Assembly: GCA_041916675.1 (NCBI GenBank)
Contig: JAYRZB010000008.1
Location: 1 to 64,000, forward strand
DNA length: 64,000 nt
Direction: 5' to 3'
Origin: JAYRZB01 sp041916675
GTDB lineage: Bacteria > Pseudomonadota > Alphaproteobacteria > Rhizobiales > Devosiaceae
Shown: positions 49,508 through 62,855 of the stretch, piece after piece
Layout: each line of letters starts with the position of its first letter
How positions within the stretch are numbered: position 1 is the first letter of the stretch
Notes under the pieces: generated by a model
What the model was told of the DNA's origin: nothing
What the model saw: only the letters and a program-made list of their open reading frames with translations
Database searches by the model: none
Position numbers and translations under genes: made by a program

Positions 49508-50404
49508 TTGCAGTCCGACTACTGGGACAGTCCCGCTTTCGAGACCATCCGCCCCCGGCGGCTGACGGCTCCTTTGGTGTTCAATTCCGCCCATTCCGGC
49601 CGGGTCTATCCCGAACGCTTCCTCAACATGACCCGGCTCGACAATCTCTCGATCCGGCAGTCGGAAGACGCTTTTGTCGACGAACTTTATGGCAGGGCAC
49701 CGCACCTCGGTACGCCGCTGCTGCGCGCGCATTTCCCGCGGGCCTACCTCGATATCAACCGGGAGCCCTGGGAGCTCGACCCGGCCATGTTCATCGAGCC
49801 CCTGCACGAGAATTGCAACACCACCAGTCCGCGGGTGGCCGCAGGTCTGGGGACGCTGGCCCGGATCGTCGCCGAGAACAAACCGATCTATCGCGACCGG
49901 CTCTCCATCGAAGACGCGCGCATGCGCATCGAAGGCATTTACCAGCCCTATCACATGACGCTGCAGAAGTTGTTGGGCGAAGCGTTCAACACGTTCGGCG
50001 TCGCCATCCTGATCGACTGCCATTCGATGCCGCGCCTGGCCCGCGGCAATGACCGAGCTGCCCCCGATGTGGTGCTGGGCGACCGATACGGCACCAGTTG
50101 CGCCCCTGCCATTGTCGAACTGGTTGAAACCATCTTTTCGGCCGCCGGCCTGAAGGTGGCGCGCAATCGGCCCTATGCGGGCGGCTATTGCACCCGCTCC
50201 TACGGACGGCCGCAATATGGTGTGCATGCGCTTCAGGTCGAGGTGTCGCGGCATCTCTACATGAATGAGGCGACGCTCAATCGCAATGACGGCTTTCCGG
50301 CCATGCGCCAGATCATCGAGCGAATGATATTCGCGCTGATTGGGCTGGATCTTTCGAGCCTTTCGGCCCCGCAGCGGATCGATGAAAGCGCCGCCGCTGA
50401 ATAG
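49508..50404 (+). CDS. N-formylglutamate amidohydrolase
   Basis: Zn-dependent amidohydrolase (298 aa from this start), which releases formate from N-formylglutamate in histidine breakdown. Conserved blocks: VFNSAHSGRVYP (metal His), FPRAYLDINREPWELD, ILIDCHSMP and YCTRSYGRPQYGVHALQVE. The start is uncertain: TTG 49508 has GGAGGAG at 49497-49503, while an in-frame GTG at 49493 has no clear site. In many Hyphomicrobiales this gene lies between cpdR and hisN, as here. Confidence 0.87.
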   Translation: MQSDYWDSPAFETIRPRRLTAPLVFNSAHSGRVYPERFLNMTRLDNLSIRQSEDAFVDELYGRAPHLGTPLLRAHFPRAYLDINREPWELDPAMFIEPLHENCNTTSPRVAAGLGTLARIVAENKPIYRDRLSIEDARMRIEGIYQPYHMTLQKLLGEAFNTFGVAILIDCHSMPRLARGNDRAAPDVVLGDRYGTSCAPAIVELVETIFSAAGLKVARNRPYAGGYCTRSYGRPQYGVHALQVEVSRHLYMNEATLNRNDGFPAMRQIIERMIFALIGLDLSSLSAPQRIDESAAAE

Positions 50405-50422
50405 CGGCAATCCAAAAAGATC

Positions 50423-50440
50423 GGGCCGCCGAGGCGGCCC
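50423..50440. terminator. Hairpin after N-formylglutamate amidohydrolase gene
   Basis: GGGCCGCC/GGCGGCCC inverted repeat 18 bases after the stop. The plus strand has no T-run after it, but the minus strand reads into TTTTT, so it would stop transcription from the right as well as fold on the plus strand. Confidence 0.5.
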
Positions 50441-50703
50441 AGTCAAGGGAGGAAACGCGGGTGGCTCTACTCCGTGGACCTGCCACGACGCCCTGAGAGC
50501 CACCGACCATCATGCCCTCTTGTGCTGAACTGATTTGGGCATTTGATCAAGCAGCACCCGATTGTTCACAGTCATCGTCACAAAACTGTTGCAAAAATGA
50601 ATCAGCGCTCGGAACCACTAGTATTTGGGACTATTTCGGTTGCAGCGTGCAGCACTTGCCGTTAGCCAGACAGCATATTTCGACCCCATTTCCCGAGGCA
50701 CAC
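50441..50703. other. Leader/promoter region of hisN
   Basis: About 260 bases without a gene. The middle part is AT-richer (near 50580-50640) and probably holds the hisN promoter. An in-frame extension of hisN runs through it but its residues are unlike the family. Confidence 0.35.
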
Positions 50704-51510
50704 ATGACCTTAGACCCCCTGGGTGGGCTTGACCCGCAAGCCGTCCGCCAAACCCTGCTGGCCTCGGCCGATGCGGCCGCTGGACTGACGCTGAAATACT
50801 TCCGCACCACCATGGAAGTGGAGAACAAGTGGGCCGGTGGCTTCGACCCGGTGACCGAGGCGGACAAGCAGGCCGAAATGGCCATTCGCAAGGTGATCAG
50901 CGAACGCTTCCCCAATCACGGCATCATTGGTGAGGAGTGGGACCCCAAGCTGTCCGACAGCGTCTATAACTGGGTGGTCGATCCCATCGATGGCACGCGC
51001 GCTTTCATCTCGGGCATTCCAGTCTGGGGCACGCTGGTGGGGCTGCTGCACCAGGGCAAGGGCGTTGCCGGGCTGATGGCGCAACCGTTCACCGGAGAAA
51101 CCATCATCGGGATTTCAGGCGCCACCACTTATCACCGCAATGGCGAAACCCGGACCCTGCGCACCAGCGGCGTCAAGGACCTGGCCCGCGCCAAACTGGC
51201 CACTACTTCGCCCGAGCAATTCGAAAAGCCCGAGCGTCAGGCCAAATGGTTGACCCTGCGCAACCAGGCGCTGCAGACCCGCTACGGGCTCGATTGCTAT
51301 GCCTATTTTGCGCTCGCGGGCGGGCATGTCGACATGGTGGTCGAAGGCGGGCTCAAGAACGTCGATATTGCCCCCATGGTGGCCATCATCGAAAACGCGG
51401 GCGGCGTGGTGAGCACCTGGACGGGCGAAAACCCGGAAAATGGCGGCAATATTGTTGCTGCCGCCACCCCGGAACTGCACGCGGCGGCGCTCAGGATCCT
51501 CGGCGCCTAA
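50704..51510 (+). CDS. hisN: Histidinol-phosphatase (IMPase family)
   Basis: Mg-dependent phosphatase (268 aa) of the inositol-monophosphatase superfamily, HisN type: it dephosphorylates histidinol phosphate in histidine synthesis. Motifs: metal-binding Glu-Glu in HGIIGEEWD, DPIDGTRAFISGIPVWG (the GTRAFISG form is characteristic of HisN) and NVDIAPMVAIIENAGG. ATG 50704 was chosen because the family begins shortly before DPQAVRQTLL. Location next to N-formylglutamate amidohydrolase and cpdR supports the assignment. Confidence 0.87.
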   Translation: MTLDPLGGLDPQAVRQTLLASADAAAGLTLKYFRTTMEVENKWAGGFDPVTEADKQAEMAIRKVISERFPNHGIIGEEWDPKLSDSVYNWVVDPIDGTRAFISGIPVWGTLVGLLHQGKGVAGLMAQPFTGETIIGISGATTYHRNGETRTLRTSGVKDLARAKLATTSPEQFEKPERQAKWLTLRNQALQTRYGLDCYAYFALAGGHVDMVVEGGLKNVDIAPMVAIIENAGGVVSTWTGENPENGGNIVAAATPELHAAALRILGA

Positions 51511-51555
51511 GGACGATCCGTTCAGGCTTTGGCTGAAGCACCGGTTTGCCGGGCT

Positions 51556-52527
51556 TCAGCCGGTCTGATCGGTGATAAAGGCATCGAAGGCGGCAAGGAT
51601 CTGGCCGCGGATGGTGTCGTTTTCCATGAACAATTCATGGCGTGCCCCCGCGACCACGGCATGCCGCCCTGTGCGCATACGCAGCCCGAGCGTTTCGATG
51701 GCATGGGTTGAAACCACCTCGTCGCGGGCCGCCGCCAGCATGAGGAGCGGAATGCTGACTTTGGCGGGAAAATCATCGCGCCCGGCCATGGCCATGGCGC
51801 GGAACGCGGCCGCTGACCAGCGGAAAGTCGGCGAAGTCACTTCCAGGTCGGGCCGCGCCTTGATCACATCAACTGACCGCAGATAGCGGTTGATGTCCGA
51901 AGTCAGTGGATTGTTGGCAAAGGTGGCCTCGGACGCCGGGCGATCGGCCTTGCGTGCAATCGGGGCCGCACCAAGGCCCAGAAAACACAGTGCATCGCAG
52001 AGATTGGCCATGCCCTGCGTGCCGAAGGGCTGGCGGTCAAGCCCAACCATGGGGGCCGAGAGGAAGATGCGGTCAAACATCATGCGATCGCGGGTGGCGG
52101 CCAGAAGGGACACCATGCCACCCATCGAGTGACCCACGAGATAAAACGGCGGCGGGCAATCGGGCAGCAGAATCTGGCCATGAAAGCTCGACAGGTCGGT
52201 CCAGTAGTCATCGAATGTATCGACATAGCCCAGTTTGGGATTGCGGATCAGCCGGTCCGACCCGCCCTGTCCGCGCCAGTCGAATGTGGCCACCGAAAAC
52301 CCGCGCGACTGAAAATCGGCGATGGTCTCGAAGTACTTTTCGATAAATTCGGTGCGTCCGTGCACCAGGCAGATCGTGCCGCGGTGCGGCCCGCCAGTCC
52401 GCGGCCACAGCCCATAGCGAAGGCGCACCTTGTCGGTAGTTTCAAATACCCCGATCCGGGCGCCCTCGGGCACCGGATTGGAGGGGACGACAGCAAGCCT
52501 GGGGCCCTGGGGATCGACGGCGTTCAT
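51556..52527 (-). CDS. Alpha/beta hydrolase, lysophospholipase (PldB-like)
   Basis: Alpha/beta hydrolase (323 aa) of the serine aminopeptidase S33/lysophospholipase group. Nucleophile elbow GHSMGG, oxyanion region CLVHGRTEFIEKY, FDWRGQGGSDR loop, catalytic Asp in AARDEVVS and His in ARHELFMEND. It has no signal peptide. The start at 52527 removes a long Arg/Cys-rich upstream frame that has no family similarity. Convergent with hisN, 45 bases apart. Confidence 0.86.
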   Translation of the reverse strand: MNAVDPQGPRLAVVPSNPVPEGARIGVFETTDKVRLRYGLWPRTGGPHRGTICLVHGRTEFIEKYFETIADFQSRGFSVATFDWRGQGGSDRLIRNPKLGYVDTFDDYWTDLSSFHGQILLPDCPPPFYLVGHSMGGMVSLLAATRDRMMFDRIFLSAPMVGLDRQPFGTQGMANLCDALCFLGLGAAPIARKADRPASEATFANNPLTSDINRYLRSVDVIKARPDLEVTSPTFRWSAAAFRAMAMAGRDDFPAKVSIPLLMLAAARDEVVSTHAIETLGLRMRTGRHAVVAGARHELFMENDTIRGQILAAFDAFITDQTG

Positions 52528-52593
52528 GGAGCATCCTGAGAATTCAACCAGTGATAGGTCGGCAGAACCGCGCTTGCAATCGCCAGAAAAGAG

Positions 52594-52628
52594 AAAGCCA
52601 GCAATCCCGTTTGGGACTGCTGGCTTTT
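52594..52628 (+). terminator. Strong hairpin with T-run, no obvious gene upstream
   Basis: AAAGCCAGCA/TGCTGGCTTT outer stem (10 bp), inner TCCC/GGGA and loop GTTT, followed by TTTTG on the plus strand. The form is an intrinsic terminator, but the nearest plus-strand gene upstream (hisN) ends 1.1 kb away with an intact opposite-strand gene between. It may end a small RNA or insulate the hydrolase promoter. Confidence 0.6.
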
Positions 52629-52799
52629 GATTGCAACGCCGTGCGGGGGGCGGGTGACGGACGCTGCGTGTGCGGTGATCAGCAAGTGATGCATTGCACG
52701 ATCCTGTTCTAGCCCGCCCAACCTGAACCGATGCCGAGGCAGACATTCATATTGCGTTCAGGCATCAAAAGGGTCTTGAACCGCCAGCGTACGCACCTA

Positions 52800-52911
52800 C
52801 ATCTCAGCCGTCCGCCGGATAACCGGGGACCGGGTTACGGAGTTGAACGCTTGCCTATTGAGGGAGCGTTTCCGGCAGGCCCGATGACACGTTGCTCAAG
52901 GAGAATGTGAA
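52800..52911 (+). promoter_or_regulatory. ROSE-like RNA thermometer in the small heat-shock gene leader
   Basis: The leader can form successive hairpins: TAACC/GGTTA around 52819-52837, AACGC/GCGTT at 52846-52870, and a last short one in which TTGCTC pairs with the GAGAA of the ribosome-binding site across an AAG loop, with one bulged G. The TTGCTC-loop-GGAG arrangement beside the start codon is the hallmark of ROSE elements in rhizobial hsp20 leaders. The identification rests on the last hairpin and the gene context. Confidence 0.55.
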
Positions 52912-53367
52912 ATGCAGACCGTGGATTTTTCCCCCTTCTATCGTTCGACCGTCGGCTTTGACCGTCTGTTCAGCCGCCTCGATGGCCTTGTTGGCCAGGA
53001 AGCCAAGACCTACCCGCCCTATAACATCGAGCGCCTTGGCGCGGATGCTTATCGCATCTCGATTGCCGTCGCCGGCTTTGCCGACAGCGACATTGCCATC
53101 GAGAGCAAGGAAAACGGGTTGGTCGTCAAAGGCGCCAAGGCCCCTGAAACCGAGGACAAAGCCCGCGAGTTCCTGCATCGCGGCATAGCCGAGCGCGCCT
53201 TCGAGCTGCGCTTCCAGCTTGCCGACTATGTGGAAGTGACCGGTGCAACCCTCGAAAACGGGCTGCTGCATGTCGAACTCAAGCGCGAACTGCCCGAGAG
53301 CAAAAAGGCCCGCAAGATCGAGATCGGCACGGCCAAGCCCGCGATCACCGATCAGTCGGTCAATTAA
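52912..53367 (+). CDS. Small heat-shock protein (Hsp20/IbpA family)
   Basis: Alpha-crystallin-domain holdase (151 aa) that binds unfolding proteins in the cytoplasm. It begins MQTVDFSPFYRSTVGFDRLF, close to IbpA-type proteins, followed by YPPYNIERLGADAYRISIAV, AGFADSDIAIESKENGLVVK and the C-terminal ENGLLHVELKRELPE; the terminal IEIG stands in for the usual I-x-I contact motif. AAGGAG precedes the ATG, within the possible RNA thermometer. Confidence 0.92.
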   Translation: MQTVDFSPFYRSTVGFDRLFSRLDGLVGQEAKTYPPYNIERLGADAYRISIAVAGFADSDIAIESKENGLVVKGAKAPETEDKAREFLHRGIAERAFELRFQLADYVEVTGATLENGLLHVELKRELPESKKARKIEIGTAKPAITDQSVN

Positions 53368-53390
53368 GCTCGAGCCCATCGAAGCGAAGG

Positions 53391-53423
53391 GGGCGTGGCG
53401 CGATGCGCCGCGCCCTTTTGTTT
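53391..53423 (+). terminator. Intrinsic terminator after hsp20 gene
   Basis: A 10-bp stem (GGGCGTGGCG/CGCCGCGCCC, one G-T pair) with a 5-nt loop followed by TTTTGTTT, 23 bases after the stop codon. Confidence 0.88.
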
Positions 53424-53538
53424 GCGCAGGGCGTCGTCAGCAAGGGAACCAAGCCGTGCGGATGCGGGTTTTGGTGGGGTGAATGCACCGCCCTGTGGCG
53501 CGTGCGCTCACGCCCTTTCAAGCATCAAGGTCAGCGTC

Positions 53539-54012
53539 ATGAAAACCCCGTCCATCGATCTGAAATCGAACACCAAGAACGCCGTCAGCGCCCTGCTCAA
53601 TGCGGAGTTGGCCAATGCGCTCGATCTCTCGCTTGCCGTCAAGCAGGCGCACTGGAACCTCAAGGGCCTGCAGTTCATCGCCGTGCATGAAATGCTTGAT
53701 GACCTGCGGGCCGAGCTCGACGTGCATACCGATACCATCGCCGAGCGCGTCGCCCAGCTCGATGGCATTGCCCTCGGCACCAGCCAGGTGGTAGCCAAAG
53801 CCACAACTCTTGCCCCCTATCCCACCGACATCCGCAAGGTGCCGGACCACCTCTCTGCCGTCGCCGAACGCTATGCGGCCGCCGCCAGGAGCGCCCGCAC
53901 CGCCATCGATACCGCCGATGAAGCCGGCGACGCCGACTCTGCCGACATCCTCACCGCCTATTCCCGCGCGCTCGACAAATCGCTCTGGTTCGTCAAATCG
54001 CATCTCGAATAG
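53539..54012 (+). CDS. dps: Dps-family DNA starvation/stationary-phase protection protein
   Basis: Ferritin-like mini-ferritin (157 aa) that oxidises and stores iron and protects DNA. The ferroxidase residues are visible: His in KQAHWNLKG, His in AVHEMLDDL, and Asp/Glu in RAELDVHTDTIAERVAQL. The length is that of Dps. Start at ATG 53539 with AAGG upstream; a longer upstream frame crosses the hsp20 terminator. Confidence 0.9.
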   Translation: MKTPSIDLKSNTKNAVSALLNAELANALDLSLAVKQAHWNLKGLQFIAVHEMLDDLRAELDVHTDTIAERVAQLDGIALGTSQVVAKATTLAPYPTDIRKVPDHLSAVAERYAAAARSARTAIDTADEAGDADSADILTAYSRALDKSLWFVKSHLE

Positions 54013-54054
54013 CTGTTCGCTTGCCACGCATGCCTCGAATCCGCAAAATGCCGC

Positions 54055-54651
54055 ATGGCCAAATTCGATGAGAATTTCGAGGGGTGGTACAAGTATGCGG
54101 AGCGGGCGCGCGATCGGCCTCCGCGACCGCTGCTTGTCGATGCTCTAGCACACGTAAAGAATCGAAACCGCGCGTTAGATTTCGGATCGGGTGCCCTCAC
54201 TGACAGCCGGTTTCTCGTTGATGAGGGCTTTGCGCACACAATTGCCCTGGATGGTGAGCCAATCGCTGAAGCTGTTGCAAAGACACTGCCTGCAGACCGA
54301 TTCACCTACTCGATCTCAAGTTTCGAAAATTATGCGTTCCCTGCATCGGCCTTCGATTTGATAAACGCCCAGTACGCACTGCCCTTTATCAGGCAAACTG
54401 CGTTTGGGCGGGTTTTCGCTGACCTCGCCGCCTCGCTGCAACACAATGGCATCTTGACGGGTCAGCTGTTTGGTGACCGTGACGACTGGGTGGGAACTGA
54501 CGAAATGACCTTCCACAATGTGGATGAAGCAAGGTCCCTGCTTCGCGGATTTGATAACATCATGTTCTGCGAAGAAGAGCGCGATGGCCAGACGCTCAAC
54601 GGCGCGCCCAAGCATTGGCACCTGTTCAATTTCATTGTCCGAAAGCGCTGA
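54055..54651 (+). CDS. Class I SAM-dependent methyltransferase
   Basis: Methyltransferase (198 aa) with the SAM-binding glycine motif ALDFGSGALTDSRFL near residue 40, the acidic residue of strand 2 in TIALDGEP and the strand-4 motif FDLINAQYALPF. Its overall form resembles TehB/Methyltransf_11-type small-molecule enzymes. The substrate is unknown. It is 42 bases downstream of dps. Its base composition seems somewhat less GC-rich than its neighbours. Confidence 0.8.
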   Translation: MAKFDENFEGWYKYAERARDRPPRPLLVDALAHVKNRNRALDFGSGALTDSRFLVDEGFAHTIALDGEPIAEAVAKTLPADRFTYSISSFENYAFPASAFDLINAQYALPFIRQTAFGRVFADLAASLQHNGILTGQLFGDRDDWVGTDEMTFHNVDEARSLLRGFDNIMFCEEERDGQTLNGAPKHWHLFNFIVRKR

Positions 54652-55424
54652 TACAGCCTACCGGTCCAAGGGCGCATCTCGAATAGGACTTTGCCCCATC
54701 CTGCCGGGCCGCCACTCCTGGCAGGGCACGGGGTGGAGGCTGGCAGGCCTTGGTGGCCACTGGCTTCCACCCCGTCGTGATGCTTCACGATCAACCGAAT
54801 CGGCTGCGACATTTGCATTATCCTGCACAATGCCTACCAATTCCTATTCGTAGTTGGCCTTTTCCTATTTTTTTGTAGGCCTTGCCCAAAAAAGTGTGTC
54901 CGCCCGCTTGCCCAGCCGGGGGAAGTGTGACACTGTGCCGACATAGGACAGCATTATTGTCCATTAAATGCAGTGATTTTGAGCAATCTGCAGGCCGCGC
55001 GTAGGTCTGCCTGATCGCAGAAACTCCCTGTGTAGGAAAAGGGGCAACGCTATGGACGTTTCGAAACGATAGCATCCGCAAGGACATGCCGCCCGCATGA
55101 CGGGGCCCGGTTTATCACCCGGTGCATGTCCAGATAGGGAGCCGCCCCGGCTCCACCCGCAGCCTACCCGTCTCCCGGGCCTGGCTGCACGCCGCACCGG
55201 CTGGACCGCTTATCGAAAGCGGAAACGGAGTGGCGGGGCTCAAAGCCCGAATGAGCGGCCATTTGGATGCAGAGCCGCTCCCCACGAGAATGGATTGCGC
55301 CGCAGCGCTCGAGCCGTACACTCAAGGTACGTCCCGAGCCAAGGGCGTGTCCCACGAAAGGAATGACCCGTCCGGACTCCTCCGGACATTTTACGACTGA
55401 CCTCATAGAGCAAGGATTTACGCC
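54652..55424. other. Long intergenic region upstream of gltB
   Basis: 773 bases with no convincing gene. It contains the imperfect hairpin at 54728-54775, an AT-rich stretch with a T7 run near 54870, and then a GC-rich stretch 55090-55400 where several short overlapping open frames occur on both strands without family similarity. The gltB promoter must lie here; I could not identify a sigma-54 or NtrC site. Confidence 0.4.
54728..54775. repeat. Long imperfect hairpin upstream of gltB
   Basis: Arms ACGGGGTGGA (54728-54737) and TCCACCCCGT (54766-54775) pair perfectly, and the pairing continues inwards with G-T, G-C and C-G pairs. No T-run follows. It is 77 bases after the methyltransferase stop and may protect that transcript's end or be part of a structured RNA. 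Confidence 0.5.
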
Positions 55425-60146
<4,722 letters not shown>

Positions 60147-60158
60147 GGGAGAGCACAG

Positions 60159-61583
60159 ATGGGTAAGGCAACAGGCTTTCTCGAAATCGATCGGCAGGAA
60201 CCGCGCTATGAGCCGGCGTCCGACCGTATCCGGCATTTTTCCGAGTTTACCATCCCGATGTCGGAGGCCGCCGTCGTGGACCAGGCCAGCCGCTGCATGG
60301 ATTGTGGCGTGCCCTATTGCCATGGCGATACCGGCTGCCCGGTGAACAACCAGATCCCGGACTGGAACGACCTCGTCTACCAGAACGACTGGGAAGAGGC
60401 GGCGCGTAACCTGCATTCGACCAACAATTTCCCCGAGTTTACCGGCCGCATCTGCCCCGCGCCCTGCGAGGAAGCGTGTACGCTCAACCTTGAGGACTCA
60501 CCGGTTGCAATCAAGACGGTGGAACAGTCGATTGCCGACAAGGCAATCCGCAACGGCTGGATCAAGCCGCAGCCACCAACCGCCAAGACCGGCAAATCGG
60601 TCGCCATCATCGGTTCGGGTCCGGCGGGGCTGGCTGCCGCCCAGCAGTTGGCACGCACCGGGCACGATGTGCATGTCTATGAGCGCGAACCCAAGGCCGG
60701 GGGCCTGCTGCGCTATGGCATTCCCGACTTCAAGATGGAAAAGGAACACATCGACTTCCGCATCGCCCAGATGCAGGCCGAAGGCGTGACGTTCCACTAC
60801 AATGAAAACATCGGCGTGACCCGCCCGCTCTCCGAACTCAGGGCCCGTTATGATGCGGTGCTCATGGCTGGCGGATCGGAGCACCCGCGCAAGGTTGAAG
60901 CCGAAGGCACGCACTTTGCCGGCGTGCACTTTGCCATGCCCTATCTTGTGCAGCAAAACCGCCGCAACGGCTATGAAGAGGTCACTGACGCTCCGATTAT
61001 TGCCGCCGGCAAGCACGTGGTGGTGATCGGTGGGGGCGACACGGCCTCGGACTGCGTGGGCACCGCCTTCCGGCAGGGGGCGATTGCCGTCACCCAGCTC
61101 GACGTGCGCACCCAGCCTCCCGAAGTCGAGGACAAGCTGTCGACCTGGCCAAACTGGGCGGTGAAAATGCGCACCTCATCGAGCCAGGCCGAAGGCGCCA
61201 TCCGCGAGTTTTCGGCTGGCACCATGGAAATTGTCGGCGATAGCCGGGGCAATGTGATGGGGGTCAAATGCGCCCGCGTCGACCGCTCGCGCAAGCCGAT
61301 CCCGGGCACGGAATTTGTCATCAAGGCCGACCTGGTGCTGATGGCCATCGGCTTTGCCCACCCGATTCACGAGGGCATGCTGGCCGAACTGGGTGCTGAT
61401 CTCGACAAGAAGGGCAACCTTTTTGCCGATACGTTCACCTACCGCACCAGCGTCGAAAAGGTCTATGCGGCCGGTGATATGCGCCGTGGGCAATCGCTGG
61501 TGGTCTGGGCCATCCGCGAAGGGCGCCAGGCGGCAAGGGCCATTGATCTGGACCTGATGGGCAAGTCGGACCTGCCGCGATAA
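60159..61583 (+). CDS. gltD: Glutamate synthase small subunit
   Basis: GOGAT beta subunit (474 aa) that takes electrons from NADPH through FAD. N-terminal cysteine motifs for 4Fe-4S clusters (RCMDCGVPYCHGDTGCP; GRICPAPCEEACTLN), FAD site AIIGSGPAGLAAAQQLA near residue 150, NADPH site VVVIGGGDTASDC near 288, and the terminal FAD block VYAAGDMRRGQSLVVWAI. Directly downstream of gltB in one operon, ended by a hairpin terminator. Confidence 0.95.
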   Translation: MGKATGFLEIDRQEPRYEPASDRIRHFSEFTIPMSEAAVVDQASRCMDCGVPYCHGDTGCPVNNQIPDWNDLVYQNDWEEAARNLHSTNNFPEFTGRICPAPCEEACTLNLEDSPVAIKTVEQSIADKAIRNGWIKPQPPTAKTGKSVAIIGSGPAGLAAAQQLARTGHDVHVYEREPKAGGLLRYGIPDFKMEKEHIDFRIAQMQAEGVTFHYNENIGVTRPLSELRARYDAVLMAGGSEHPRKVEAEGTHFAGVHFAMPYLVQQNRRNGYEEVTDAPIIAAGKHVVVIGGGDTASDCVGTAFRQGAIAVTQLDVRTQPPEVEDKLSTWPNWAVKMRTSSSQAEGAIREFSAGTMEIVGDSRGNVMGVKCARVDRSRKPIPGTEFVIKADLVLMAIGFAHPIHEGMLAELGADLDKKGNLFADTFTYRTSVEKVYAAGDMRRGQSLVVWAIREGRQAARAIDLDLMGKSDLPR

Positions 61584-61587
61584 GCGC

Positions 61588-61614
61588 GCCGGGGCTCAGT
61601 CGGCCCCGGCATTT
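61588..61614. terminator. Terminator between gltD and DUF459 gene
   Basis: An 8-bp perfect stem GCCGGGGC/GCCCCGGC with a 7-nt loop, followed by ATTTTG on the plus strand, 5 bases after the gltD stop. The loop contains the stop codon of the convergent gene. Confidence 0.8.
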
Positions 61615-62795
61615 TGCGCAGCGGCCGCCGCATCGATACCGACCCCGAAGGCATCGACCCGGCCGATGGGTGCCTGCATCAGGGCGGTCAGATCAAAACT
61701 CTGGCTGGCCTGCGGCGCGGATGCGGCGGTCAAAAGGTCGGTGGCGCGTGGCGGTGTGCGGCTGAGGCTGACCACGGCACCGGCAACCTCCAGCAGCCGG
61801 ATCTGACCGAGTCCCTGATAGGGCAGGCGCACCATGGCCGCGGCATCGGTGCCGGCCAGAGGATCGGCCACTTCAATGCTCACCCCGCCGCCGCGATAGA
61901 ACAGCTTGATCGACTGGCTGAGATAGAACGCGAGCTTGTCGGCACCCGCAGCGGAAAAATGGATGCCATCATCCTTGCGCATGCGCACGCGCTGGCCGTT
62001 CAGGTCCGGGCCGAAGGAGGAGTACTTGCCCTCTTCGTCGGCGAATTTTTCGTAGATATCGAGGAATTCCGCCCCGCCTGAAAAACTGGCCAGCCGTTGC
62101 AGGGCGGTGATCTGGCTCATGGCCTGCGAATACTCGGCCTTGCTCATTGGCGGCAGGCCAATCCAGATCACCGGCTTGTTGGCGGCGCGCAACTGACTGA
62201 GAACCCCATTGACGCGGGTTGAATAGAGCCGCGTCCACTCCTCGGTCAAAGGCTTGTAGCTCTTGCCATCGGCATTGATGGTCTGACGGTCGTTGATGCC
62301 GATGATCATGACCGCCAAATCGAAACTATTGGCCGCGATCTGTTCGCCGATAGCCTTGTTCCAGTCGAAAAAATCGTCGCGCACGAAACCCGACGAACCC
62401 ACCCCCTGGGGGATGATGGTGATGTTGGGGTCTTCGGCATAAAAGCGTTCGAGCGCCTTGCCCAGGTCGGTGGCTAGCGAGTCCCCGAAAATGGCGAGCC
62501 GTGTGGCGCCCGGCGCCTTTTCGACCTTGGGCTTGGGCGGTGGCAGGCTGGCCACCGGCGCCTTGGGCTTGGGCGCGGCCTGTTCTTCTACCGGCACCGC
62601 CACCTGTTCCTGCTCCTTGGGGCCAAACAACATGTCCATGAGGGTGCGGCGTTTCTTCTTGACCGGGGGCTGTGCCTGTTCCTGCGCCACAACGATGGTG
62701 TCCTGCGCAAAAACAAAGCTCGTCGCCACCTCGCCAGCTAGCAGCGCTGCGAGGACCAGACCGATGACAAAAAGCTTGATCGCCTTGGTGTTCAT
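61596..62795 (-). CDS. DUF459/SGNH-hydrolase-family exported protein
   Basis: A 399-aa protein with an N-terminal signal or membrane anchor (KLFVIGLVLAALLAGEVATS), a Pro/Lys-rich linker (about 30-95), and an SGNH hydrolase domain: nucleophile block LAIFGDSLATDLGKAL, Asn block IIGINDRQT and Asp-His block DDGIHFSAAGADKL. DUF459 proteins are common in Hyphomicrobiales and are thought to act on cell-envelope acyl or sugar groups. ATG at 62795. Confidence 0.83.
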   Translation of the reverse strand: MNTKAIKLFVIGLVLAALLAGEVATSFVFAQDTIVVAQEQAQPPVKKKRRTLMDMLFGPKEQEQVAVPVEEQAAPKPKAPVASLPPPKPKVEKAPGATRLAIFGDSLATDLGKALERFYAEDPNITIIPQGVGSSGFVRDDFFDWNKAIGEQIAANSFDLAVMIIGINDRQTINADGKSYKPLTEEWTRLYSTRVNGVLSQLRAANKPVIWIGLPPMSKAEYSQAMSQITALQRLASFSGGAEFLDIYEKFADEEGKYSSFGPDLNGQRVRMRKDDGIHFSAAGADKLAFYLSQSIKLFYRGGGVSIEVADPLAGTDAAAMVRLPYQGLGQIRLLEVAGAVVSLSRTPPRATDLLTAASAPQASQSFDLTALMQAPIGRVDAFGVGIDAAAAAQNAGAD

Positions 62796-62855
62796 GCCTG
62801 TCCTTAGCAAATCCTGCGCAGACTAACCAAGCCCCGCTGGCAAAACTGTGACTGC

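Noticed and set aside
53395..53690. Short open frames between hsp20 and dps
   Set aside because: They cross the hsp20 terminator hairpin and run into dps out of frame; the residues look non-coding.
55097..55400. Several short overlapping frames upstream of gltB
   Set aside because: Both strands are open at once, none has a ribosome-binding site or recognisable domain, and all are explained by high GC content.
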